Of a stretch of DNA of 64,000 bases, positions 10,111-21,200 are shown piece by piece. Location: contig OX421963.1 in NCBI GenBank assembly GCA_949128115.1, forward strand, positions 59,763,306-59,827,305. The letters are read 5' to 3'. The notes beneath the pieces were generated by a model. The model saw only the letters and a program-made list of their open reading frames with translations. It had not been told where the DNA came from and made no database searches. A program made the translations under genes and the position numbers. Position 1 is the first letter of the stretch. Each line of letters opens with the position of its first letter. The stretch comes from Anaspis maculata. Taxonomy: Eukaryota > Arthropoda > Insecta > Coleoptera > Scraptiidae.

Positions 10111-11747
10111 CAGTGGCGGACTAAGGGAATTGGGGGCCCGGGGCGGAATTGTGAGATGGGGCCCCTAAGGAGTGAAAGTTGAGAATATGAAGAGGGGCCG
10201 ACAGACTTTTTGGCCCGCCCTGCCCCGCCGTAATTGAGCAAAAGCCTAAGAAACAAAAAATGTGTTGGTGATAACTAGGGAGCGGATTTATATGCGGTAA
10301 AAAAGCTCGGAATATGTAGTTTATATGCGCTTAAAAAGTGTCAAAATATGCGGTAAAAATGTTCAAATAAAGCAATATATGCGAGTAAATATGTGATATA
10401 AGCTAAAAAAATATTGAAAATTTCAACATTTACATGTAAAACCAACCAACCAACTCTGACCATCGAAGTAAAAAAAAAAATTCTCGAACATTTTTATTTT
10501 TTTCTTAAAATGGAAAAATCGTGATTTTTTTGGCACATCTAGATAAAATGGCCAAGATACTGACAAATATTCAGTTATATGCAAAAATATGGACTAAATA
10601 TGCGGCTATATGCGACTATATGGACTATCAATTTGTCTGCAGTAAAAACTCAAAATAATAAATTATATGTGAAATAAAACTTGGTATTTAGGTTCCTTAT
10701 AGATGGAAACGTCAAGCTGCAAGTCGACAGTTGCATCTAACTTAGCGAATAGAAGATGTAAAAAATTATAAATCCGCTCTCTAGTGATAACTTGACTATA
10801 AAACACACAGTAGCGCAGTCAGAATTTGAGGGCGTAGAGGGCAAAGGCAACGGTGAGGGTGTAAGTTAGGGAAAAGTGGCGCCGCAGGCGAAATTTTTTG
10901 GACATAATAATAATAATGATGCTGATGATAATCGGTATATCTCGTGCGTTTTGCGATTTCGGTTTTCGACGTTTTCACCAAAATTACTTGGTAACCGAAC
11001 TTCTTTACAGAAAATTTTTGCGCTTCTTAAAAATTTTCGACAGAATTTTTTTCTGTATCGGTTTAGTGTGGAATGAAGTGCCATGGGCACTTGGGAGGTA
11101 GGGGTGGTGGTCTCATTCGCCCACTTTCGCCCCCTTTGGCTATGCCACTGACCACCAGTACCAAGACAAGAAAACAAAACGTTTTCGTTTTCAAGAAGTT
11201 TTCGGTTCCAGCTTTGGATGTTGAATTGGATTTGGACTGTTGACTCAATGCTAAAACCTACTCGTATATACAAAATTAGGAATAATATGTATTTCTACTA
11301 CCTGCAGCGCGCAGACAAGATAATTTTGTTGTTTTGTCTTTCCCCTCTTTTGAAAAGAAATAATAAAATACAAAATTCCAAAAGGCTTGAGGCCCCTGGC
11401 ACTGTGATATCCGGGGCTGGGGCCCCTAAAGCCTAAAGTGAAAATAATTCGCAGAGACTCCGTGATACAGACACACCTCTATTGCCTGTGTGTAGGCCCC
11501 CAAACCTGTTGTCATGGGGCCTGCTGAGGTAACTTTAAAATGGAAAAAATAGGAGAACAATGTTTCTCACCTCAGTAATATGCGAAAAAAAGTGATCATC
11601 GAGGGAAAAAATTGAAATTTTTGGATTTTATCCCAATTTTTTGCAGTATTTTCCACAAACAAGAGGAATTGGAGGCCCCATCAGATGATTGAGGCCCCGA
11701 GGCCCGGGGCGGACCGCCCCCGCCGCCCCCCCCTTAGTCCGCCACTG
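10111..11747. mobile_element. Non-autonomous hAT-type DNA transposon
   Basis: Ends are CAGTGGCGGACTAAGG and its mirror CCTTAGTCCGCCACTG. The element is flanked on both sides by the same 8 bp, GATTTGAG (10103-10110 and 11748-11755). Eight-bp target duplications and CAGTGGCG termini are characteristic of the hAT superfamily. At 1.64 kb it contains no transposase frame; the interior is AT-rich with a G/C-rich 'ggggcccc' zone near each end. An older, smaller element may be nested at about 10802-11150. Confidence 0.85.
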
Positions 11748-11887
11748 GATTTGAGAATAGTGCCATATTATGCTAACACATGTAAAGAGCGTAATTTCAA
11801 CATTGTATATATTATTAAAACGGCTGGAAATGGAATTTTCAAATAAGTTCTGAAAAAAAAGAGCGTTTCTTGATCTTTCATTGTATT

Positions 11888-12333
11888 GGGTGCTTTCCAC
11901 CTAGACGGTACAAATACCACCAGACGGAACATGTTCCACGATTGGGTATACACCTAGATGGAAAGCACCGGCATCGTTGACCGACGCGACATCTCTGGTC
12001 TGAAGGCGAAAAATGACTTTGGCATTCAGAAATAAAGAAATGGCAGCGTAAATCTTAATCGATCGTACGTTATTCCTGCAGAGAAATAAAATAAAACATG
12101 GATGCATGGATGAAAGACACAGAGAGAGACATATGACAACGGAGTGCTGGATTGCAGCTGACGGTACGTCATCTTTCGCATCCGTTTCCGGTGTGCCTTT
12201 CGATTGCACAAAATTTTAGGTGATCCACGGGACGGCACAAAACCAGGTAAGAACACGTAGATGGAAAGCACCGTTTGGAACCCGCACGTGCGCAAATGGA
12301 AGGTGTACCAAACTTGGAGCTAGGTGGAAAGCA
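11888..12333. repeat. GGTGCTTTCCACCTAG MITE, copy with a ~260-bp extra block
   Basis: It begins GGGTGCTTTCCACCTAGACG and ends GCTAGGTGGAAAGCACCC. Compared with the compact copy at 12505-12692 it carries about 260 bp of extra sequence (about 11940-12206), which itself begins close to another CACCTAGATGGAAAGCACC end. Either copies have recombined or something was inserted. Confidence 0.75.
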
Positions 12334-12377
12334 CCCATTCAAGACCAGCAGAGATGGATCAGTTTTAGATACACAAT

Positions 12378-13462
12378 AGTCTTTTTCGAGCGAATAACCG
12401 TTCATGACCGGTTACACTTGGTTATAGAATTTGGCGTTTGAGCGAGGATTGGTTATTATAAGCGGTAAAGGAAGTGCCGCCATTTTGATATCATCACCGG
12501 TTATGGGTGCTTTCCACCTAGACGGTACAAATACCACCAGACGGCACATGTTCCATGGTGTGGCACAAAATTTTAGGTGATCCAATGAACGGCGCAGAAC
12601 CGAGTAGGAACACGTAGATGGAAAGCACCGTTTGGCACCCGCACATGCGTAAATGGCAGGTGTACCGAACTTGGGGCTAGGTGGAAAGCACGCTATACAT
12701 TTCATAACCTGGTCATGGGGCTGGTTATTGTTGTGGTGGGGGAACAAATTGTGGCGGCAACAAGTTTGAATTTGGAAGAAGCAGCGGTCCAGAATTTTCA
12801 AACGGCAGACGTAGCTAACCTAACCTCAAAAACTTGACAACTTGACTTGGCGACGAGGGAAGAAGAATCGAAGACGATGGACTCATCTGTGATGGACCCA
12901 CAAAAACATCGGATAATTCAGATGTCCGATGGCCGCCTGTTGTGGTTCAATCCTGAAAGCAGTACTTGTCATACCTCCTATTTATAGTAGAAATATGATT
13001 AGTTGATTTTCAATTCAATTCAATATATTTATTGTTCCTTCGGTATTACCTACACCATGAACAAGAAAACAAACAGGATTTCATAAAAATTGTATGTGTG
13101 ATGACAGGTCCATGGTGTGATGTGATCACGATACACGTGTGATGCACAAAATTCGTAATCAGGGGTTACTTCGGAAACGAAATGTTCATCGATTCAAGTG
13201 ACTGGATTGGCTGAATGACTGAATTTTTCATCTTCAACGCTATCCTAGATTACGAATGGTTTAAGTACCTACCTACACGGTACGTAACTATTTGTAGCTA
13301 TTAGTCCCTCTTTTCCCGCCAAATGCTGATAACCAAAGTTATAACCGCAACGTTTTAGCGAGAAATGTCAAAGGTCAAAAAAAATGACAGTATCCGTCAA
13401 GCTTATGTCAACCGCTAATAACCAACCGGTCATGAGCGGTTATTCGCTCGAAAAAGACTATA
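12378..13462. repeat. TIR/foldback element, ~1.08 kb
   Basis: The left end TAGTCTTTTTCGAGCGAATAACCG and the right end CGGTTATTCGCTCGAAAAAGACTA are inverted repeats, continuing with diverged ATGACCGGTT/AACCGGTCAT. A separate MITE (12505-12692) is inserted in it. No transposase frame is visible. Confidence 0.8.
12505..12692. repeat. GGTGCTTTCCACCTAG MITE, compact copy
   Basis: A 188-bp element with inverted ends GGTGCTTTCCACCTAG / CTAGGTGGAAAGCACG, plus an internal GTAGATGGAAAGCACCG box that resembles the terminus. It is inserted in the foldback at 12378-13462. Confidence 0.8.
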
Positions 13463-14673
13463 GAGCGAAAATATGGTAACGTGTTTATCAGTAAGTGTTT
13501 TTTGAAAATACCGCCCTACTTCTAGTATTTTTCTCTGCCTCACGGTTGCCGTCCTGTCTGTCAATGGCTTGACAACTGCAAGTAAACAAATGGTAAATAA
13601 AAATTTTTAGGGTTATATCTCGGGTTATATCCGTTTCAGAGGTTTTGTGATTTGTTTTTTTTTTCAAAAATGACGGGCAGTTTGTTGCGTGCCTGGCTGA
13701 CAAAACCGTACGAAAAAACATAACAGTTTCATTCCATGTATGTTCCCAAAAAACATCACCTTCTAGGCAACCAGTTATACACTGAAAACGGCTTTTTCGT
13801 TCTTCCCGGAGAACTACGCGCGGAGTTGATTTTTTCGAAAGCAGTGCACATAAACAACATTATTTCGCACAATCTAACATGGAAACCAAGAGTTTTTTGT
13901 CATCTGTTTTCCTTTGTTAAATCAGTGGCTGAAAACCTGCAGGTTTCGACTTTTCCGAGCTCGCGCAGACACATCGAGTTCCATCCCCTAGCTTTGCGAA
14001 CTTACAGCACATGTCCTGCCGTTGAATATCGCATATTCCATATTGGTCGCTGCATGTAAATATCGTGACCGCTCTCGCAACGTCGATCACCTTCGGGTGT
14101 CATTCCGGCGTGCTCTGGACACGGCACCTCCGCCAAATGGACATATGTGTCTTACCTTCATGTTGAAGTCTTCAAGTTAGTTCCACAAGAGAGAGTCTAC
14201 ACGTATGTTCTAGAATATTTCTAGAGCTCCGCACTTGTACACTGCGATCTCATGCGAACAGTCTAGGAGAGATCAGGTGTGCTCTAGAATCCACGCAAGA
14301 ATCGCCGCTCGTAACAGTATAAATGAAAAATTAACATGAACAAAACGTACCCAATTTTTTGTCAATTGAACATATTTTCAGAGTGAAATTTAAGAATCCA
14401 TGACACTTAAGCGACACACGCAAATCGAAACGAAAAAAATAGGCAAATCACTCAAAATGGCGTGTGGATGAATGACAATCTAAAATAAAATTTGCGGATT
14501 ATCCATGAATTTGCAAATAAATGCAAAAAAAAATAAAAAATGGAACAACACGTTCAAATAAGAACAAGTTCAGTTCCTGGATGTTGTATTGTTGGTTGCC
14601 TACATCACTTCAGTGAAAAATTAGATTAGGTACGTACATACAGTGACTTATTATGACACCAACAAAACAATTA
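13463..14673. other. Intergenic stretch, nothing recognised
   Basis: There is an open frame of 107 codons on the plus strand at 13736-14059, without homology I know or splice-site support. The 13930-14320 part is less AT-rich than its surroundings. I see no repeat ends here. Confidence 0.3.
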
Positions 14674-14677
14674 TGTA

Positions 14678-14888
14678 CAGTTGGGAACGAAATGATTCAT
14701 ACGGCACCGCTAGGAAGTCGGCTGGATTTCAGAAATGTTAGCTGCTTGGATTGTTCTTGAATGCCAGCTTTTATCAGAGATTGGTCGTAATCAAAACTGG
14801 CATTCAAGAACGATCCAAGAAGCTAACATTCCTGAAATCCAGCCGACTTCCTAGCGGTGCCGTATGAATCATTTCGCTCCCAACTGTA
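14678..14888. mobile_element. Palindromic Tc1/mariner-type MITE
   Basis: The ends CAGTTGGGAACGAAATGATT and AATCATTTCGCTCCCAACTG are inverted repeats flanked by TA on both sides. The arms pair over about 90 bp with few mismatches, leaving a loop of about 20 bp near 14780. TA flanks and the short size suggest mobilisation by a Tc1/mariner transposase. Confidence 0.8.
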
Positions 14889-15168
14889 CATCCGGTTCAA
14901 AAGACCAAAATGTAATGTTCACCAAAAACTTGAGCTGCAGCGCAATATCCAGGGAGTGGTGTGAAAGAACTCGTACACGGCTTCGAAGTTTTGATTTTAT
15001 GTGTTTATTTGAACACTAAGTATATGTTTACGTTTATGTATAAATATTTGTTTATGTACTTATAAAGATTGGTATATGTATGAGATTTGTATATGTGCGT
15101 ATTGCAACGTCTCTCGATGAGTGTCTAACATGGAATGATGAGCTAAGAATGAACTCCACTGCCCAAAT

Positions 15169-16293
15169 ATAGTGGAGCGAAATCGGCCTGAAAAGTCGTC
15201 GTTTTTTTTTTGAAGGTATAACAGCACCAAACCTTATAGGTTTTATAGAGAATCAAATTCCACGTATGTATGGTGATTTTGGGAATGATCTTGTAGTAGG
15301 GACCTTTTTTATGGGCAAAAAACCTCAAAAATTGAAAATGAGCTGTTCAGCATTCACAACGTTATATCTCTGGATCCAGTTGAGCTATCGGTCTGTTCTT
15401 TTTTTTAAATTGAAGTACATGGAAAAACCTTCCCAATGGTACATCATTGACTGAAATTTATTGTTCATAAACGTGTTTATTGAACAATAAACATTATATT
15501 GACCGAGAATGCAGTCCCTTTTTGACCATGCGAAGAACTTTTTTCCTCGTAGGAATTTCTAGATACAACCTGCGAGAAAAATTAAGCCAAAACATTGAGA
15601 AAAATTTTAAAGGAAGTTTCACTCATCTAGGCCGTATAGTTTGTCAGTTATGAATTTTTTTCTGGCGCATTGAGTTGGAACTTCGCCTATCGTGTGCTTG
15701 CATACAGTAAACCACCGCATAACAAACAGGGAACGCGGCACGGCCGCGGCGGTTTACTGTATGCAAACACACGCTAAGCGACGTTCCAACTCAATGCGTC
15801 AGAAAAAAAATCATAACTGACAAACTATACGGCCTAGATGGATGAAATTTCCTTTAAAATTTTCCTTAATGTTTTGGCTTGATTTTTCTCGCAGGTTGTA
15901 TCTAGAAATTCCTACGAGGAAAAAAGTTCTTTGCATGGTCAAAAAGGGACTGCATTCTCGGTCAATATAATGTTTATTGTTCAATAAACACGTTCATGAA
16001 CAATAATTTTCAGTCAATGATGTACCATTGGGAAGGTTTTTCCATGTACTTTTATTAAAAAAAAAGAACAGACCGATAGCCCGACTGGATCCAGAGATAT
16101 AACGTTGTGAATGCTGAACAGCTCATTTTCAATTTTTGAGGTTTTTTGCCCATAAAAAAGGTCCCTACCACAAGATCATTCCCAAAATCTCCATACATAC
16201 GTGAAATTTGGTTCTATATAAAACCTATAAGGTTTGATGCTGTTATACCTTGAAAAAAAAACGACGACTTTTCAGGCCGATTTCGCTCCACTA
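15169..16293. repeat. Very long near-perfect palindrome, ~1.1 kb
   Basis: The left arm starts TAGTGGAGCGAAATCGG and the right arm ends CCGATTTCGCTCCACTA. Pairing runs almost without a break to the centre near 15720-15760, where GTTTACTGTATGC motifs face each other. Arms are about 530 bp and highly similar. Small frames in the two arms are mirror images without recognisable domains. Confidence 0.92.
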
Positions 16294-17087
16294 ATAGGCG
16301 ACCATCCGCAGTCCGCAGTCCGCACCCCCACCTACCTTTCACCTACCCTCTCTCCAGAGTGTCAGGTAGATAGCGGTGAAGGTATCCCGGGGTGCTTATG
16401 CGTATGGCCCTGGGCTTTTCTGGTGGCCAAGGGATTGGACAACAATGTTGTGCAATGTTGTGAGTGGCTTGAGAGAGATGGGCACCGCAAGGTAAAGTAG
16501 TAACGACATAAACAATTCAACTGCAAAGAAACTCTCCCTGAAAGAAACACTATAAGTGTGATCGTAATTTCCCCCTCGGTCAAGACCAATCATCGTAAGG
16601 AGAAAGCAACACAGTTTGTTTCGTGGTAGTAAAAAGTGTTTACAAGTGCGTTGGTTAAGTGTCATATGGACCCAAATTTAATATGCCACTGGGCGTTTAT
16701 TGAGTTAGGTGCCTACCTGTAGTGTATTTCAGGAGTAAATACCCAAAAGCCATAAAACTAGGTAAAGTAATAAGATAGTCAATACAAATACAACAATACA
16801 ATGACAAAGTTGAGCTATGTCTTCTATTGCTTTTAAAAAGAAGTCTTTCCATTTCATTTTTTTGTAGCGACGTCAAAAGGCGCTTTCTCTTAATTACACT
16901 CTCACTTTGCCTCACCTCATCAGTTAGTACAGTTAGAGAGAGGAGAAGCGAGAAATCGCTGAGAAGGGAGTGAGACACCACTACCAACTGAGGTAAGAAT
17001 ATAAGATTGATGGCAAAAAGAATGCAGCTACTATAGTACCTTTCATTATCCAGCGCGCCATTAGCGCGCATACTCGTCTTCTGAAGT
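16294..17087. other. Intergenic stretch, nothing recognised
   Basis: A C-rich segment near 16310-16350 is followed by mixed sequence with short unconvincing frames on both strands. No repeat ends or RNA gene are evident. Confidence 0.3.
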
Positions 17088-17095
17088 AATGGCGT

Positions 17096-17968
17096 TGTCT
17101 CGGCCCCGTTCATTGAAAACTGCATTCGTGTGCATTGAGGGTATGCAACCCAAAATATCCCTGTGTCGTCCAAGTCCTCACCCCTCACCCCCTGTTCGGT
17201 GTGCCTGGCACTTGGCTGTCAGGCGCAAGCGTAAACGAGCTCCAGCACTTTCTTCGGCCGTCTTCGGCATTCTTCGGCTTCCTTTCCGCTCGTGCCTTTG
17301 CCGCTTCGTTCGAAGCGGCGTTGATCTCCGTACGTCGAGCGGGAAGCCACGCCGTCTTTTTTTGGTCATCGTTCTCGCGGCCATCTTGTCGTGCCATCGG
17401 CGTACATTCGTACTCGACCAGAAGCCCATCCAAGGCCCATCGCGTCCGATAGTGACTCCTGGAGGAGCTCTGCAGCATCTCCAAGTCCAGAAAGCGGCAG
17501 TTTTCACCGCTTTCACCGGGGAGCGGCTTGGATCAGCCAGCCGCACACAAAGCTCCAGTTTCGGACGGGATCGAGTCGTTCGTCCGCCATTTTGGTGACG
17601 AACACGGGCACTCGTGCATTTCACCAGGAAATCCACCACCAGAACGGCCATCCACCACGACGCCGCCTTCGGACTCCGCCAGGACGACGCCGCCACCGAA
17701 TAAGATCCCGACGCCACTCGGCGCCAGCGAATCTGCCCCCGATCAGAACCACTCGGATTTTTCATTTCATTTAATTCACATTGTTTTTTTTTTATTGTTT
17801 TGTAATTCTGTCTGTTTGTGTTTTTTTTCTTTGTTTTGCATTAAAGTTTTTGATTGTTGTTGTGAATTTTATTTCTGACTGTCGCTTGCTGCTTTCCTAA
17901 TCCAAGAGTTATTGTTTTAATGCAGCCTTCATCGGAAGGCTGCCGTCTTTATGTGTACCGCGCTAACA
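17096..17968 (+). repeat. 5' LTR of the BEL/Pao element
   Basis: 873 bp with TG...CA ends. It has a poly(A) signal variant ATTAAA at 17840-17845 followed by a GT-rich stretch (TGATTGTTGTTGTG), as expected at the R/U5 border. Open frames inside it, such as one of 195 codons on the minus strand, are repeated unchanged in the 3' LTR only because the LTRs are copies. Confidence 0.95.
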
Positions 17969-17975
17969 TATAAAT

Positions 17976-17993
17976 TGGTCCTTCGTAGCCGGA
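17976..17993 (+). other. Primer-binding site, tRNA-Tyr-like
   Basis: Seven bases after the LTR, TGGTCCTTCG is complementary to the 3' end CGAAGGACCA of eukaryotic tRNA-Tyr. The pairing continues into AGCCGGA after one extra base. The primer identity is inferred from remembered tRNA-Tyr acceptor sequences. Confidence 0.6.
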
Positions 17994-18217
17994 TACAGGC
18001 TAAGCATGGTACAGTCAGGAATTTAATTCACCTCACTATTGAAACTTTAAAGTCACGGGTCAAACCCACGTGACACTTGTGCGTTGGTCCAGCGTGTTGA
18101 TCAATTCGTTTTTCGCCCGTCTCATTCGCACTTTTTCACCTGGGTTGGGTTCGCCATTCAGGTACGCCAACCTAAGGGTCAGTTGCTTTGTTTTCATTTT
18201 TCTTTGTGTCGTACACA

Positions 18218-21200
18218 ATGGACGCAACTTTATCGTCCATCGCGATAGCTATTGCGCGCCTTGAGCCCCTTCTGGAACAAGGCGTCACAGCTACCACCGA
18301 GCCAAGCCTCCAACCGGCATTTTTAGCCACGTTTGACATTGCGGCGGAAATTTACAACGGTTTCAAGAGCACGGTCAACACTGCCCCTCTCCCCAGTGCC
18401 TCCGAGGAGCAGAAGGCTACATTTCTTGAACGTACACTCCGGGCAGACAGCTTGTATGGCAAACTTGCTGCGGTAAAAGCCTCGTTTGCGAATTCAGAGC
18501 CGACTTCCTCGCTCTCTCGCCAAGCCTCGCAAACTTGGTTCGAGACAGGCCGGAGCAATGTCCGATTGCCAAAAATCGCGTTGCCGTTGTTCGACGGAAA
18601 GTTAAAATCATGGCCACCATACTATGATCTATTCACGGCGTTAATACACAGAAACCAGTCTCTCTCAGATATTGAACGGTTTCAGTATCTGATCTCGTCT
18701 TTATCTGGTGAACCTCTCTCAATGGTTAAACACCTGCCATTGACGGGAGATAATTACATAATTGCGTTCGACTCGTTGGTTGAGAGATACCAGAACGACC
18801 GCGTGCTAGTCACTTTTTACTGGCAGTCGATGATGAACGCCTCCTCCGTCACATCTGACTCCGCGCAAGCGCTTCGCCATCTTGTGAACACGTTCAACGA
18901 AAATTTAGTGGCGCTCGAGCAGTATCCGCATATCGACCTGTGGGATTTCACCCTGTCGAGCATGCTGCTCCAGAAACTCGATGAGTCGACGCGAAAACGT
19001 TTCGAGGTGCAGTCAGCTGGCACCCCCTTCCCCAAATACGAAGACGTCAAGTCTTTCGTGCTCGACCAATGCAAGGCTTTCGAGGCAACTGCCTTAAATT
19101 CTAAAACGCAATCGAACTCCCGCTCCACACGGGCAAACACCGTTGCCGTGAAGCCCGAGGTCAGCCGCAAGTCGTGGGCCTCACATACGTTGGTGTCTCA
19201 GACTTCATCTGCCCCAGCGACGTCGCATGAGTCAGCATGTTCTCATTGTGGGGCGAGAAGTCATAGAGTCACCGCGTGCAAGACTTTTCTGTCAATGTCC
19301 CCAAATGACAGATATTTGGCGGTCAAACAGAAAAGGCTCTGTCTCAACTGCTTGAGCACCAATCACGGCGCTCCAAAATGTCCATCGTCGTATTCGTGTC
19401 GGCAGTGCCACGCAAGGCATCACACCTTGCTGCACTTCCCCAAGCCACATAGAACTGCAGGTCATGAGTCACCCAGTTCTTTATCGAATCCAGTTGAATT
19501 ACCGCAAATCGTTTCCCCTGGTCTTCCAGAAAATGTCGCGAATTCGGTGACGAATCTCGCCTCAAGCCTCAAGGCAGCTCATGTTTTGTTGGCCACGGCA
19601 ATCGTTCACGTTCGTGACCGGTGGGGAGGCTACCAAAGCCTCCGTGCGCTCATAGACCCTGCCAGTCAGGCATCGTTTATTTTGGACTCCTGCGTGCGCA
19701 AATTGGGTCTATCCCCATCAAATCACAATGTGCCCGTTTTTGGCTTGGGTCTCACCCCCGCCAATTCGACGTGTGGCACAGTCACTTGCCAGGTCAAGGC
19801 TGATGATGAGTCTCTCCCAATCCCTGAATTGGAGTTAATTGTCCTGCGCAGGATTTGTGGTAACCTGCCAGACACCGCTTTGAACCCGGATCAATTCCAC
19901 TTGAACTTATCGAATCTGGCGGATCCCACATGGTTCAAGCCAGGCCCCATTCAAGTGTTGTTGGGCGCCGACGTTTATCCGTCAGTCGTGAAAGAGGGAA
20001 TCGTCTCGTCAGGTCCGTCACAGCCTGTTGCCATAAACACCATTTTTGGCTGGGCTCTTCTCGGTCCCTTTCAAACCCCGTCAAAACCTCTGCATTCCTT
20101 TTTGGTTTGCACTCCAACTGGAATCGACGAGTCTCTGCACAAATTTTGGGAAGTAGAGGAAATCTCGTCACCATCGTCCAAAACACGTTTGTCCCCAGAT
20201 GATGAACGTGCAGAAATTTGTTTCCGGGACTCTGTCTACCGTTGTCCGTCAGGTCGTTTTGGGGTTTCGCTTCCCTTCAAAAGGGAGTCCCCCACCTTTG
20301 AACATTGCAGGTCTATGGCTGACCGCCGTTGGTTAGCTATCGAACGTCGCCTGGTCCGTCAGGACACACTCCGTGATCTGTACATAGCATTCATGCGCGA
20401 CTACCTCGACCTAGGTCACATGACCTTGCTGGACGCAGAACCTCCAGATTCTGAGGCGTATTACATCCCTCATCATCCGATCGTCAAGATCGAAGACGAC
20501 AAGCCGAAAATTCGCGTCGTTTTTTATGCTTCGGCGCAAGCGCCGAATCATTTATCTCTCAACGAGACGCTTCTCGTCGGTCCTAAGTTACAACAGGACA
20601 TAGCAGCTTTGCTACTGCAGTTTCGGTGTGAGCCGATCGTTTTTACTTGTGACATCCGTCAGATGTATCGGCAGATACTTATCTCGCCCGAACATCGCAA
20701 GTATCAACTCATTCGCTTTCGTTTCTCCCCTGATCGACCCATTGAAACGTACCAATTGAACACCATTACATATGGCGTTTCTTCGGCACCGTTTCTAGCG
20801 GTTCGCACGTTGCTTCACTTGGCAGAACAAAGCGCCTCGAAGTTTCCATTGGCTTCGCAGGCAATTCGCCGTAATTTGTATGTAGACGATCTACTTTGCG
20901 GTGCGAACTCCGTGGAATCAGCACGGGAATTACAAACGCAGCTAATCAACCTGCTCCAATCGGGTTGCTTTGAATTGCGCAAGTGGGCAAGCAATCACCC
21001 TGATGTGCTGCAAGACATACCACTTGATCACGTTCGAACTCAGCCGTCCACTTTCAGTGACGTTGCTGACAATACTGTAAAAATTCTTGGCCTCCAGTGG
21101 CAAGCGGCAACAGACACCTTTTCATTCACGGTTCATCCAAATGAACTACCGTGCACAAAACGGTCCATCTTGTCGGAGGTGGCTCGGATTTACGATCCGC

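Noticed and set aside
10802..11150. Possible second hAT-like element inside the first (CAGTAGCGCAG ... CTATGCCACTG)
   Set aside because: The ends match only loosely and I find no 8-bp duplication, so I cannot support it as a separate element.
13736..14059. 107-codon open frame in a less AT-rich stretch
   Set aside because: No recognisable family, no splice-supported continuation and no repeat context; length is within chance for this window.
16234..16500. Plus-strand frame beginning in the palindrome and running into unique DNA
   Set aside because: It starts in the foldback arm and includes poly-lysine from an A run; no domain is visible.
17178..17765. 195-codon frame on the minus strand, repeated unchanged at 23618-24205
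   Set aside because: It lies inside the LTRs; its exact repetition comes from LTR duplication, and the composition (arginine, serine, proline-rich) is what GC-rich non-coding DNA gives. No domain is visible.
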